64,000 nt of DNA from Calditrichaceae bacterium (GTDB taxonomy: Bacteria > Calditrichota > Calditrichia > RBG-13-44-9 > J075), in NCBI GenBank assembly GCA_013360445.1, contig JABWBP010000028.1:1-64000 (forward strand). The letters are read 5' to 3'. Below are positions 1 to 8,669 of this stretch, piece after piece (within the stretch, counting starts at the first letter, position 1; every line of letters begins with the position of its first letter). The notes under the pieces were generated by a model. The model worked only from the letters and a program-made list of their open reading frames with translations. It was not told the origin of the DNA and searched no databases. The translations under genes were made by a program, and so were the position numbers.

Positions 1-23
1 GGCATAAGTTTACTTATTTTTTT

Positions 24-44
24 CCCCCGATCTGAAGATCGGGG
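24..44. repeat. TGAA-loop hairpin
   Basis: An 8-bp perfect stem CCCCGATC / GATCGGGG closes a TGAA loop. The T-run lies 5' of the stem on the plus strand, so it is not a classical terminator in either direction. Two other palindromes in this window (15869-15886 and 32355-32372) use the same TGAA loop. Confidence 0.6.
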
Positions 45-126
45 CTATTCAATTTTTCATAAAAATCAAATATTTACCTACGAATAAGGTCTATTGAATA
101 AAGGGAGCCGGGGGTAATTTTTCCGT

Positions 127-156
127 CTTCAATCATCAATTTTCAATCTTCAATCG
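127..156. repeat. ATTGAA-word spacer repeat
   Basis: On the minus strand this reads as iterations of ATTGAAGATTGAAAATTGA-like words. The same word recurs at 7651-7678, 11488-11536, 14929-14945 and 38581-38614, always in spacers or at gene edges. Confidence 0.6.
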
Positions 157-248
157 AAAGCTCCCCATCCCCGGCGTCGCGTATCAATACTTGCAATCAT
201 TTTTGAATCGCTGTATATTTCGCATCCAATTTAACCACGGCGATCCAA

Positions 249-277
249 TTGACCGGACACCGCCCAAAATATACTAT
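249..277 (+). promoter_or_regulatory. possible sigma70-type promoter before the DUF3467 gene
   Basis: TTGACC at 249-254 is followed after 17 bp by TACTAT (272-277). TATACT at 270-275 would give a 15-bp spacer. The leader to the start codon at 295 would be very short, so this is only a candidate. Confidence 0.3.
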
Positions 278-294
278 TTAAAAGGGGAATCAGG

Positions 295-621
295 ATGAAC
301 CCGGAGCCTAAGCAAGTCCAGCAGCAAATCAATATCGAACTACCTCCCGAACAAGCCGAAGGCACTTATTCAAATATGGCGATCATTACCCACTCACCGG
401 CTGAATTCGTGATCGATTTTACCCGGATTTTGCCCGGCGTTCCCAAGGCGCGGGTGCTTTCCCGGGTGATTATGACCCCGCAGCACGCCAAATCGCTGAT
501 GTTAGCGCTGGAAGACAACATCAAGAAATACGAAAACCAGCACGGGGAAATCAAGGTGCAATTAGGCCAGAACCAGGGCAAGATGTTCGGCTTTCAATCT
601 CCCCATAGTGATAAGAAGTGA
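295..621 (+). CDS. DUF3467 family protein
   Basis: The 108-residue protein matches the compact DUF3467 family as I recall it: an N-terminal IELPPEQAEGTYSNMA stretch, a central PAEFVIDFTRILPG segment and a C-terminal helix with RVIMTPQHAKSL. The biochemical role of the family is not established. No signal peptide or membrane segment is visible, so it is probably cytosolic. An AAAGGGG-like ribosome-binding site precedes the ATG. Its TGA stop shares a base with the ATG of the next gene (TGATG), so the two are probably co-translated. Pairing with a YggS-like gene suggests a housekeeping role but does not define one. Confidence 0.85.
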   Translation: MNPEPKQVQQQINIELPPEQAEGTYSNMAIITHSPAEFVIDFTRILPGVPKARVLSRVIMTPQHAKSLMLALEDNIKKYENQHGEIKVQLGQNQGKMFGFQSPHSDKK

Positions 622-1334
622 TGCCATCATTGCAAGAAAATATCCACCGGGTGCAGAAAGCCATCCAAACCGCGGCAGCCAGACAGCAAAAATTGCCCGA
701 TGAGATTACCCTGGTGGCTGTTACCAAGACCTTCCCGGCCGCGCTTGTCAACCAGGCCATCCGGCTGGGAATCCGGCACATCGGTGAAAATCGCATCCAG
801 GAGGCCCGTTTAAAACTGCCCCAGGTTGACCGCGCCGCCGCCCGCCACTTTATCGGGCATTTGCAGCGCAATAAAGTGAAATACGCGGTCAAGCTGTTCG
901 ATATTATCCAATCGGTGGACAACATCGGCCTGGCAGAAGAGATCAACGCCCGCTGCGCCAAAATTTCCCGGAAAATACCGGTGCTGGTGGAAGTAAATAC
1001 CAGCGGGGAATCCTCCAAATTCGGCTGCCTGCCCGGCGAAGCGCTGACGCTGTTGAAGGCTCTCGACCGTCTGCCCAACCTCTCTCCCCGGGGGTTTATG
1101 ACCATTGCCGTTTTCAGCGAAGACCCGGAAAGGGTTCGTCCCTGTTTTAAACTCCTTAAAGAGATTTTTGATGAGGCGCAAGGGTTGCCGTTGGAAAATG
1201 CCAATATTAACACCCTTTCGATGGGAATGTCTTCCGATTATGAAATTGCAATAGCAGAGGGCGCTACGATGGTGCGCATCGGGACGGCGATTTTCGGGGA
1301 GCGCCAGGAGCAGGTAGAAGAGCTGGCCGATTAA
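621..1334 (+). CDS. yggS: YggS/PLPBP-family pyridoxal-phosphate homeostasis protein
   Basis: This is a single-domain alanine-racemase-fold PLP-binding protein of 237 residues, the normal family length. The PLP lysine is K36 in AVTKTFP. Other family signatures are GENRIQEA, HFIGHLQRNK and a C-terminal SMGMSSDYEIAIAEG followed by RIGTAIFG, the phosphate-binding end. The family buffers free PLP and has no catabolic activity of its own. The ATG at 621 overlaps the stop of the DUF3467 gene; a GTG one codon earlier is also in frame. In many bacteria yggS sits near cell-division genes, and here a DivIVA-domain gene follows after about 180 bp. Confidence 0.95.
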   Translation: MPSLQENIHRVQKAIQTAAARQQKLPDEITLVAVTKTFPAALVNQAIRLGIRHIGENRIQEARLKLPQVDRAAARHFIGHLQRNKVKYAVKLFDIIQSVDNIGLAEEINARCAKISRKIPVLVEVNTSGESSKFGCLPGEALTLLKALDRLPNLSPRGFMTIAVFSEDPERVRPCFKLLKEIFDEAQGLPLENANINTLSMGMSSDYEIAIAEGATMVRIGTAIFGERQEQVEELAD

Positions 1335-1512
1335 TTGAATGAATTTATGTGTTAACCGTACCACCCTCTGGCGATAGCAATCGCAAATGCCTTAAAAAAA
1401 TGTTATTTTTCACGCAACCATGAATTAAATTTCCGCCATTACGCGGTAAAGTGAATATAAATGAACCATCGTAGCCGATGACCAGTCTATCAATTTTAAA
1501 AGGAGCCCCGAT

Positions 1513-2343
1513 TTGAAGCTCACTCCATTGGAAATTCGCAACCAGGAATTCCGGAAAGCCCTGCGGGGGCTGGACCCGGTAGAAGTGCAGACTTTTTTGG
1601 AAATGGTTTCGGAGCAATACGAACAATTGGCGGAAGAGAATAAATCCCTGAACCGGCGTATTGTAGAACTGGAAACCCGGATGCAAGATTACCAGGCAAA
1701 TGAAAAAAATCTCCGGGAAACTCTCATCAACGTTCAGGAAGTCAAAAAACAGTCCGAGGAGAGCAGTCGCCGCCAGGCCGATTTTATTGTCAAGGAGGCG
1801 GAGCTGAAGGCCCTGGAAATCTTAGAAAACGCGCGCAAGCAAACCCGCCAGATCCGGGAGGAAGTAAGCTGGCTGAAGGCGCAGAAAGAATCGTTTATCA
1901 ACCGCCTGCGCCATATCCTGGTCTCGCAGATCGAACTGCTCTCGGTCATGGAAATCGACGACGTGGTGCCCCAGGAGGCCCTGGATTCGCTGCGCAACCT
2001 GAAAACCCGCAAGCTTTCTCAAACCCGCCCGGCGGAGATCCCGGAGAAAGAGCCGCCGGCAATCGAGGAGCCGGCCGCCCCCGATGCGGAACTGGAAAAA
2101 GCGTTCGAATCTATGGAAAGCGCCCTGCCGGAATTGGAAAATTTAGAAGATGCTGAGGATGCCGAAACCCGCATCATTCAGCGGATGAATTCCCAGGAAA
2201 CCGAAGAAATACCCGCCCGGCCTCCTCAAAAGAACAAGAGCGGAGAAGCCATCACCGATGAGGATATCAATAATTTTTTCAAAAAAGGCATCCAAATTGA
2301 CGAACTTATCAAAACCATCAATAAAAAAGGACAGGATAAATGA
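1513..2343 (+). CDS. DivIVA domain-containing protein
   Basis: Residues 1-60 carry the DivIVA/GpsB-type start (LTPLEIRNQEFRKALRG, then a DPVEV and FLEMV stretch). A long predicted coiled coil runs to about residue 120. An acidic, proline-rich linker (roughly 170-235) and a short conserved-looking tail ending IDELIKTINKKG follow. Family members bind curved membrane and organise division or polar growth machinery; in Gram-negative lineages the role is less clear. Translation seems to start at TTG 1513, eight bases after AAAGGAG, because the DivIVA motif begins immediately there. It shares ATGA with the next gene. Confidence 0.88.
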   Translation: MKLTPLEIRNQEFRKALRGLDPVEVQTFLEMVSEQYEQLAEENKSLNRRIVELETRMQDYQANEKNLRETLINVQEVKKQSEESSRRQADFIVKEAELKALEILENARKQTRQIREEVSWLKAQKESFINRLRHILVSQIELLSVMEIDDVVPQEALDSLRNLKTRKLSQTRPAEIPEKEPPAIEEPAAPDAELEKAFESMESALPELENLEDAEDAETRIIQRMNSQETEEIPARPPQKNKSGEAITDEDINNFFKKGIQIDELIKTINKKGQDK

Positions 2344-3083
2344 AACTAAAGGGATTTAGGCCATGCAGCGGTTGCTCCCGGCTCTACGCTACCCGAAAAG
2401 CTTACGAGGCTTCCGAACCCGGTCGGCTCAACCGCGCTAAAAAAATGCTTCACCTGTCCGTGCTGCTGGCGGCGCTGGCGCTGTTTAGCCAGTGCGGAGG
2501 ACCGCGCTATGTAAGCATGGAGGAGGTGAAAAAAGAGCAGTCTGTAAAACTCTACTTGAGAAACGGCAAGGTAGAAGAGGGAATCGTCACCGGGAATTCT
2601 GCCGCCGAGCTGACCCTCATCAGCGCGGCGGATCACCAGAGCCATACCTACACGGCCACGGAGATCAGCCGGGTGGAGCCTTCGGCCACTTATTACGATT
2701 ACCAGGCGTATCCCATCAGCAACGCGGAAATCGAAAAGTATAAAAGCAGCCGCAATGCCTGGGCTTATGGCGTGGGGGGCGCCGTCGTGGGTGGGCTGGT
2801 CGGCCTGGCCATCAACTATCCCATCTGGGTGGCCAATGACGACCCTCCGCCGCTGTTAGGAGCGGGAATAGGAGCAGTGGTGGGCAGTATTTACTTCGCC
2901 GCCCGGGGCATCAAAAAAGACCAGCAGATTGCCGTGCGGCAGGTGCGCTACCTGCGGGAACGAGAGAGTGAGTTAGAACAAGAAAAACAGAGTGAAGAAG
3001 AACGGTTGCGGGAGATCGAGCGGCAGAAAGAAGAATTGCGCAAGAAGTTAGAAGAGAAGAAAAAGAAAGGCAAGGGTTCATAA
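2340..3083 (+). CDS. envelope protein with glycine-zipper segments, possible lipoprotein
   Basis: I do not recognise a named family. The ATG at 2340 overlaps the DivIVA gene stop (ATGA) and has AAAGGACAGG upstream. However, a hydrophobic export segment only begins at Met36 (position 2445), where LLAALALFSQC resembles a lipobox with an unusual Gln before Cys52, so the true start may be 2445. Residues about 75-110 form a small beta domain (LYLRNGKVEEGIVTG). Two glycine-zipper hydrophobic stretches follow (about 142-163 and 171-190), then a highly charged coiled-coil tail of Glu/Arg/Lys repeats to residue 247. It is likely anchored in the envelope and may act structurally near the division protein. 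Confidence 0.7.
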   Translation: MKLKGFRPCSGCSRLYATRKAYEASEPGRLNRAKKMLHLSVLLAALALFSQCGGPRYVSMEEVKKEQSVKLYLRNGKVEEGIVTGNSAAELTLISAADHQSHTYTATEISRVEPSATYYDYQAYPISNAEIEKYKSSRNAWAYGVGGAVVGGLVGLAINYPIWVANDDPPPLLGAGIGAVVGSIYFAARGIKKDQQIAVRQVRYLRERESELEQEKQSEEERLREIERQKEELRKKLEEKKKKGKGS

Positions 3084-3093
3084 CGGAGCGGCA

Positions 3094-3915
3094 ATGAGCG
3101 AATTGAAGCAAAAAGTGGATGAAGCGATCGGTTATATCCGGGAGCATACGGCGCTGCTCCCGCAGATAGGAATTGTGCTGGGTACCGGCCTGGGGGAGCT
3201 GGCAAAGGAAATCGACGCGGAAGCCGTTTTATCTTATGAAGATATTCCGCATTTCCCCGTATCCACTGTGGAATTCCATGCCGGCAAGCTGATATTGGGC
3301 GAAATTTCCGGTCGCCCGGTGATGGCCATGCAGGGGCGGTTTCACTATTACGAAGGCTACTCCATGCAGCAGATCACCTTCCCGGTCCGGGTGATGAAAT
3401 GTTTAGGGGTGGAAACCCTGATGATCTCCAACGCCTGCGGGGGGATGAACCCGCTGTTTCGCAAGGGCGACCTGATGATCATCGACGACCATATCAATCT
3501 GTTGGGCAATAATCCCCTGATCGGGATGAATGACAACGAGTTCGGGCCCCGTTTCCCGGATATGTCCGAACCCTACAGCCGCAGGCTCATCCACCTGGCG
3601 GAGGAAATTGCCCTGGAAGAAAAAATCCGGGTGCAGAAAGGGGTTTTTGTGGCGGTTCCGGGTCCTAACCTGGAGACCCGGGCGGAGTACCGCTTTCTGC
3701 GCACCATCGGGGCGGACGTGGTGGGAATGTCCACCGTTCCGGAAGTGATCGTCGCCCGGCACATGGATATGGAGGTGTTCGGCGTCTCCGTTATCACCGA
3801 CGAGTGTTTCCCGGACGCGCTGCAACCGGCGGACATCGATGATATTATCCGCACCGCCAACGGCGCGCAGCCAAATCTTACCCTGCTCATGAAGCGGCTG
3901 ATCGAAAAATTATAG
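3094..3915 (+). CDS. punA: purine-nucleoside phosphorylase (trimeric PNP-I type)
   Basis: The enzyme splits inosine, guanosine or deoxy forms with phosphate to give the base and (deoxy)ribose-1-phosphate in purine salvage. The 273-residue length is typical. Visible family motifs are GIVLGTGLGELA (phosphate loop), the STVEFHAGKL segment, GRFHYYEGYS, ISNACGGMNP and the C-terminal EVIVARHMDMEVFGVS followed by ITDE. These fit the mammalian-like low-molecular-weight class rather than hexameric DeoD. It follows the envelope protein by 10 bp and precedes a DUF2905 gene by 12 bp, consistent with one transcript. Confidence 0.95.
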   Translation: MSELKQKVDEAIGYIREHTALLPQIGIVLGTGLGELAKEIDAEAVLSYEDIPHFPVSTVEFHAGKLILGEISGRPVMAMQGRFHYYEGYSMQQITFPVRVMKCLGVETLMISNACGGMNPLFRKGDLMIIDDHINLLGNNPLIGMNDNEFGPRFPDMSEPYSRRLIHLAEEIALEEKIRVQKGVFVAVPGPNLETRAEYRFLRTIGADVVGMSTVPEVIVARHMDMEVFGVSVITDECFPDALQPADIDDIIRTANGAQPNLTLLMKRLIEKL

Positions 3916-3927
3916 AGTAATGGAGTA

Positions 3928-4161
3928 ATGGAGAATTTTTCCCTGCATCCGCTGGGCAAGATATTGATAGGGGTGGGACTGGTGATTGTTTTGGCGGGGA
4001 TCGCATTGATGTTCGCGGATAAAATTCCCCTCCTCGGCAAATTGCCCGGCGATATTGTGGTGCGAAAGAAAAATTTTACTTTTTATTTTCCCATAACCAC
4101 CCTGATCGTATTAAATTTGGCGCTTTGGTTGATTATCTGGCTGATTGGGAAGTTCAAGTAA
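3928..4161 (+). CDS. DUF2905 small membrane protein
   Basis: This is a 77-residue protein with two hydrophobic segments (about 10-30 and 52-73) separated by the short KIPLLGKLPGDI motif that defines DUF2905. Its function is unknown. It starts 12 bp after punA with little ribosome-binding signal beyond GGAGTAATGGAG-like purines and is probably translationally coupled. Small DUF2905 proteins are widespread inner-membrane proteins in many phyla. Confidence 0.85.
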   Translation: MENFSLHPLGKILIGVGLVIVLAGIALMFADKIPLLGKLPGDIVVRKKNFTFYFPITTLIVLNLALWLIIWLIGKFK

Positions 4162-4169
4162 AAAGCTTG

Positions 4170-4197
4170 CCCGTTCGGCTGAGCTCACGACGAAGCC
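4170..4197. repeat. 28-bp dispersed repeat, copy 1
   Basis: Begins CCCGTTCGGCTGAGCTCACG and ends ACGAAGCC. An exact inverted copy lies at 61643-61670, 57 kb away. It is followed here by a related GAGCTTGACGAAGGG stretch. The copies sit in unrelated spacers. Confidence 0.8.
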
Positions 4198-4211
4198 TGA
4201 GCTTGACGAAG

Positions 4212-4372
4212 GGTGAAAAGTAAAAAGTGAGAAGTGAGAAGTTGCAAGTGAGAAGTGAGAAGCAGGCCCCGCCACGCAGGTGACCCCTTTCGGGGGAACG
4301 TGGGGACGCGCCGCTCCGCTATCGTTTTGGCGCATCCCCCCTTTTACCTTTTACCTTTTTCCTTCTCACTTC
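4212..4372. repeat. GTGAGAAG-word fold-back spacer
   Basis: The left arm (4212-4263) iterates AAAAGTAAAAAGTGAGAAG words. The right arm (4340-4372) holds the reverse complement (CCTTTTACC repeats and CCTTCTCACTTCC). The GC-rich centre includes CCCCTTTCGGGGG. The whole 237-bp spacer between the DUF2905 gene and ileS is this element plus the 28-bp repeat. Confidence 0.65.
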
Positions 4373-4398
4373 CACCGTAAACCGTCAGGATTGGCGAT

Positions 4399-7300
4399 AT
4401 GTTCAAGGAATTCAAAGAAAAAACCACGATTACGCAATTAGAAGAGCAAATCCTGGATTTCTGGAAAACCCACGATATCTTCCATAAAAGCATCAAACTG
4501 CGGCAAAACCGGCCTCTCTACATTTTTTACGAGGGGCCGCCCACGGCCAACGGCCGCCCCGGCATTCATCACGTGCTCAGCCGCACGATCAAAGACATTA
4601 TCTGCCGTTACAAAACCATGAGCGGCTTCCAGGTGCCCCGCAAGGCCGGGTGGGATACCCACGGCCTGCCGGTGGAGATCGCCGTGGAAAAAGAGTTAGG
4701 GCTTACCCAGAAAAACCAGATCGAATCCTACGGCATCGAAAAGTTCAACGCCGCGTGCCGCAACCTGGTCAATAAGCACATCGAAATGGAAGGGGGCTGG
4801 CGAAAGCTGACCGACCGCATGGGCTACTGGCTGGATTTGGACGAGGCTTACATCACTTACCACAATGAGTACGTGGAATCGGTGTGGTGGGCGCTGAAGC
4901 AGATTTTCGACCAGGGGCTGATTTACAAGGATTTCAAAATCGTGCCCCAATCGCCTACCATCGAAACGCCGCTCAGCTCCCACGAGCTGTCGCAGGCTTA
5001 CAAAGATGTGCAGGACCCCAACTGCTTCATCAAAGTGAAAGTGGTTTCCTCCCCGCAGAAAGCCCTGGAAGAAGCGCAATTGCTGATTTGGACCACCACT
5101 CCCTGGACGTTGATCGCCAACGTGGCCGCGGCGGTGGGGGAGAACATCGATTACCTGTTGGTGAAAAATACCCGCAAAATCAAACAGGGCGAGGCTCACC
5201 GGGTGGTGGAGGATAAATTATTGCTGGCCTCCTCCCGGGTGGACGTGCTGGAAGGCGAGTTCGAAGTATTGGAAGTCTTCAAGGGCAAAGACCTCCTGGG
5301 CACGGTGTACCGGCAAATTTTCGATTTCCTGCCCATCGACCGGGATAAATATCCCAACGCCCTCACCCTGCTGCCGGGCGGTTTCGTTTCCACGGAAGAG
5401 GGTTCCGGCATCGTTCACATGGCCCCCGCCTTTGGCCAGGATGATTACGAGATGTCAAAACTTTTCAGCCTGCCCATCCTGCAGCCGGTAACCCCGGGCG
5501 GGCGATTTACCGACGGGGTAGGGGAGTTCTCCGGGAGAACCGTCAAAACTTTTACCTACGGCGACGGCCGCACCGAAGAAGGGGTGGATAAAGAGGTGAT
5601 CCAGGCTTTGAAGCGCATGGGTAAAATTTACCGCGCCAGCTACGATTACGTGCACAGCTACCCGCACTGCTGGCGCACCGGCAACCCGGTGATCTATTTT
5701 GCGCGGGAATCCTGGTTTATCAACTCCCCGGCGTATAAAGAGAAAATGGTGGAACTGAACCGGCAGATCAACTGGCAGCCTCCGGAAATCGGAAGCGGGC
5801 GCTTCGGCAACTGGTTAGAAGAGGTGAAGGAGTGGGCGCTTTCCCGCGACCGCTACTGGGGAACCCCGCTGCCCATCTGGGTCAGCGAAGACGGGGAGGA
5901 TATGCTCGCGGTCGGCTCGATTGCGGAATTGAAAGAGGGTATCTATGAGCACCCTGACGGTCGCCGCATTCCCGCCGCGGAGCTGGCGGAGATCGATCTC
6001 CACCGCCCCTTCGTGGACCGGATCGTTTTCCGGCGCAACGGGAAAATCTATCGCCGCACCCCGGAGATCATCGACGTTTGGTTCGACTCCGGGGCGATGC
6101 CGTTTGCCCAGTTTCACTATCCCTTCGAGAATAAGGAGCTATTCGAGAGCAGTTTCCCGGCGGATTTCATCGCCGAGGGGGTGGATCAAACCCGGGGCTG
6201 GTTCTATACCCTGCACAACATCGCCGCGGCGCTGTTCGGCAAGCCGGCGTTCAAGAATATCATTGTCAACGACCTGATTTTAGATAAAACCGGCCAGAAA
6301 ATGAGCAAATCCAAAAGCAACGTGGTAGAACCCTTCGAGGTGATCAACGCCTACGGTGTGGACCCGCTGCGCTGGTATTTGATGACCACCAACAACCCCT
6401 GGCTGCCCAAGCGCTTCGATCCCCAGGGAATCGAAGAAGTTTATCGCAAGTTTTTCGATACCCTGCTGAATACCTACGCATTTTTTGCGCTCTACGCCAA
6501 CATCGATCAATTCGATCCCGCATCGACCCCCATTGCGGTGGAAAAGCGCCCGGAGGTGGACCGCTGGATCATCTCCCGGCTCTATACTCTTGCGGAGGAA
6601 GTGCGCGAGCGCATGGAAAAATATGATATTACCCGCGCCGCCCGCCCCATTTCCGATTTTGCGCTCGACGACCTCTCCAACTGGTACGTGCGCCGCAACC
6701 GCCGGCGCTTCTGGAAAAACGGCGAGAGCAGCGATAAATTAGCGGCCTACCATACCCTCTACGAAGTTCTGCTGACCCTCAGCAAACTGGCGGCGCCCTT
6801 GATCCCCTTTGTCGCCGAGGAGTTGTACCAGAACCTTCGCACCGCGGATATGCCCGAAAGCGTGCACTTAGAGGATTTTCCGGCGCTCAGCGCGGCCCAA
6901 AAAGCGTTGCGCGACCCGCAGTTGGAAGAAAAAATGGAAGCCGCCCAGAAGGTGGTGCGGGTTGCCCGGGCCCTGCGCAACGACACCAAACTGAAAGTGC
7001 GCCAGCCTCTCCGGGAACTGGTGGTTTCCGGCTCCAGCCGCTCCACCCTGGAGGCGGTCGGCAAGATGGCGGATATTATCAAAGAGGAGATCAACGTTAA
7101 AACCGTTACCGTAACGGAGCGGTTGGATGAACTGGTCAGCCGCCGGGCGAAGCCGAATTTCAAAGCCCTGGGGCCGCGCTTCGGCAAGCAGATGAAGGCC
7201 GTCGCGGAAATCGTTCAGTCCTGGGAAGACCGGGAAATCAACGAGTTGGAGAAGAACGGACAATTGAGCATCTCCCTGGAGGGCGGCGAGGAGGTTATCC

Positions 7301-7668
7301 ATTTACAGGACGTGGAAATTCACGACCTCCAGAAGGGGAGTCTGGCGGTGGCGCGGGAGGGCAGCCTGGTGGTCGGGTTGGATACCACGGTGACCCCGGA
7401 ATTGGAAATGGAGGGGATTGCCCGGGAATTCATCAACCGCATTCAAAATTTGCGCAAAGATTCCGATTTGCAGGTGCTGGATCGCATCAGAATCTTTTAC
7501 CAGGCCCCGGAAAAGATCGACCGGGCGGTGCAGCAGATGTGCGAGTACATCAAATCCGAAACCCTGGCGGTGGATCTGCAAAACCGCCTCCCCGGCGGCC
7601 GCCGCGGGGTGGATATCGCCATCGACGCGGAGACCTTCCCGGTGCTCATTGAAAAAGTCGAAAATTGA
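4399..7668 (+). CDS. ileS: isoleucyl-tRNA synthetase
   Basis: Charges tRNA-Ile with isoleucine in the cytosol. At 1089 residues it is the long (eukaryote-like, type 2) form. The class I HIGH-equivalent is PGIHHV at 54-59, the KMSKS loop is K634-S638, and a large CP1 editing insertion lies between them (about 190-410, including the WTTTPWTL motif). The C-terminal half carries the anticodon-binding domain and a long helical tail with no terminal zinc finger. Type 2 enzymes are often less sensitive to mupirocin, a family-level statement not tested here. The last codons (GTC GAA AAT TGA) form part of an AAAATTGAAAATTG word repeat, so the natural C-terminus may have been altered by that repeat. 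Confidence 0.97.
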   Translation: MFKEFKEKTTITQLEEQILDFWKTHDIFHKSIKLRQNRPLYIFYEGPPTANGRPGIHHVLSRTIKDIICRYKTMSGFQVPRKAGWDTHGLPVEIAVEKELGLTQKNQIESYGIEKFNAACRNLVNKHIEMEGGWRKLTDRMGYWLDLDEAYITYHNEYVESVWWALKQIFDQGLIYKDFKIVPQSPTIETPLSSHELSQAYKDVQDPNCFIKVKVVSSPQKALEEAQLLIWTTTPWTLIANVAAAVGENIDYLLVKNTRKIKQGEAHRVVEDKLLLASSRVDVLEGEFEVLEVFKGKDLLGTVYRQIFDFLPIDRDKYPNALTLLPGGFVSTEEGSGIVHMAPAFGQDDYEMSKLFSLPILQPVTPGGRFTDGVGEFSGRTVKTFTYGDGRTEEGVDKEVIQALKRMGKIYRASYDYVHSYPHCWRTGNPVIYFARESWFINSPAYKEKMVELNRQINWQPPEIGSGRFGNWLEEVKEWALSRDRYWGTPLPIWVSEDGEDMLAVGSIAELKEGIYEHPDGRRIPAAELAEIDLHRPFVDRIVFRRNGKIYRRTPEIIDVWFDSGAMPFAQFHYPFENKELFESSFPADFIAEGVDQTRGWFYTLHNIAAALFGKPAFKNIIVNDLILDKTGQKMSKSKSNVVEPFEVINAYGVDPLRWYLMTTNNPWLPKRFDPQGIEEVYRKFFDTLLNTYAFFALYANIDQFDPASTPIAVEKRPEVDRWIISRLYTLAEEVRERMEKYDITRAARPISDFALDDLSNWYVRRNRRRFWKNGESSDKLAAYHTLYEVLLTLSKLAAPLIPFVAEELYQNLRTADMPESVHLEDFPALSAAQKALRDPQLEEKMEAAQKVVRVARALRNDTKLKVRQPLRELVVSGSSRSTLEAVGKMADIIKEEINVKTVTVTERLDELVSRRAKPNFKALGPRFGKQMKAVAEIVQSWEDREINELEKNGQLSISLEGGEEVIHLQDVEIHDLQKGSLAVAREGSLVVGLDTTVTPELEMEGIAREFINRIQNLRKDSDLQVLDRIRIFYQAPEKIDRAVQQMCEYIKSETLAVDLQNRLPGGRRGVDIAIDAETFPVLIEKVEN

Positions 7669-7678
7669 AAATTGCTAA
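7651..7678. repeat. ATTGAAAATTG word spanning the ileS stop codon
   Basis: GTCGAAAATTGAAAATTGC covers the end of ileS; the TGA at 7666-7668 lies inside the word. Confidence 0.5.
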
Positions 7679-7761
7679 TTTAGCTGTTTGCATTTGAACA
7701 AAAACTTATTACTTTTGGCGAATTCAAGGAATTAACCAGGATAAATTGGAGCAGGAGCCTT

Positions 7762-8256
7762 ATGAGCGAGCGTAAAACTAAAACGAAAATAGTTGCCGAT
7801 AATACCCCGGTTCAAGAAGCGATTTCTCGAAAAACCTATCTCTCGGACGAGGAACTGGAATATTTCCGAAAACTCATCCTTAAAAGGCGGGGCGAGGCGT
7901 TAGAGGATATCGACCAGATGAACAGCCGTCTGGAAGACGCCCAGGAGCAGGCGGAAGGTTATACTTACCACATGGCCGACTCCGGCACCGATGCGATGGA
8001 ACGGGAGATGCTCTACCTGATGATCTCCCGCCAGCAGAAATTCGTGGGTTACTTAGACCGCGCCCTGGAGCGCATCAAACAGAAAACCTACGGAGTCTGC
8101 AAGATTACCGGGAAACCCATTCCCAAGGAGCGACTGGAAGCTGTTCCCCACACGGAAACCACCGTGGAAGCCAAATTGGAAGAAAAGAAGAAAAATACCA
8201 ATGTGGGGAAGGCGGAGAGCAGTGGCCGGGTTGAATATCAGGAAGAAGACTCTTGA
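7762..8256 (+). CDS. TraR/DksA-like protein lacking the C4 zinc finger
   Basis: The 164-residue protein has the DksA-like coiled-coil core (residues about 25-110), with an AEGYTYHMADSGTDAMERE motif near the tip region. The C-terminal segment that normally forms a four-cysteine zinc finger reads YGVCKITGKPIPKERLEAVP, with one cysteine only. A basic, low-complexity N-terminus and a Lys/Glu-rich tail flank the core. DksA proteins bind the RNA polymerase secondary channel and work with ppGpp. Without the metal site this copy may fold on its own or have a different partner. It lies upstream of a canonical C4 homologue and lspA. Confidence 0.85.
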   Translation: MSERKTKTKIVADNTPVQEAISRKTYLSDEELEYFRKLILKRRGEALEDIDQMNSRLEDAQEQAEGYTYHMADSGTDAMEREMLYLMISRQQKFVGYLDRALERIKQKTYGVCKITGKPIPKERLEAVPHTETTVEAKLEEKKKNTNVGKAESSGRVEYQEEDS

Positions 8257-8290
8257 TAGATTCCCGAAATTAATCTTTGAGAGGCTTGTG

Positions 8291-8668
8291 ATGGATGAGA
8301 AGAAGATCGGGCGCTTTAAGAACATCCTGATGGAGAAACGCGCCGAGGTATTTGAACGAATCGAAAGGTTGCGGGAGATAACCTTAGAATCCAACTACCG
8401 GGACAGTTACGGAGACCATTCCGGCTATGCCTTTCATATGGCCGACCAGGGAACCGACGCGATGGAGCGGGAAAAAGCATTTCTGTTCCTTTCCCGGGAA
8501 GAGAAGTACTTTCAGCAGATCGAGCAGGCGTTGCAGCGCATCGATTTACATGAATACGGTATCTGCCGCGTTTGCGGAGGCGAGATCGACGAAAAACGGC
8601 TGGAAATCGTGCCCACTACCCGGATTTGTGTTCCCTGCAAGCTGAAAGAATCCCAGGCAAAGGCGTAG
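8291..8668 (+). CDS. TraR/DksA family C4-type zinc-finger protein
   Basis: This is a 125-residue coiled-coil protein with HMADQGTDAMEREK in the middle and an intact zinc-finger pattern, CRVCGGEID followed 14 residues later by CVPC. It is probably an RNA polymerase secondary-channel regulator of the DksA/TraR class. The ATG at 8291 is chosen because GAGAGG lies about seven bases upstream and the conserved region begins there. It overlaps no neighbour but lies 1 bp before lspA, as DksA-like genes often do in FCB-type genomes. Confidence 0.88.
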   Translation: MDEKKIGRFKNILMEKRAEVFERIERLREITLESNYRDSYGDHSGYAFHMADQGTDAMEREKAFLFLSREEKYFQQIEQALQRIDLHEYGICRVCGGEIDEKRLEIVPTTRICVPCKLKESQAKA

Positions 8669-8669
8669 C

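Noticed and set aside
24-44. Rho-independent terminator
   Set aside because: T-run is on the wrong side of the stem in both directions.
2492-2743. Alternative plus-strand frame inside the envelope protein gene
   Set aside because: Different frame within a better-supported gene; no independent ribosome site.
366-4335. Many long reading frames antisense to the first genes (for example 551-1213 and 810-1364 minus)
   Set aside because: They lie opposite clear conserved genes, have no ribosome sites and low-quality composition; they are frame shadows of GC-rich coding DNA. The same holds across the window.
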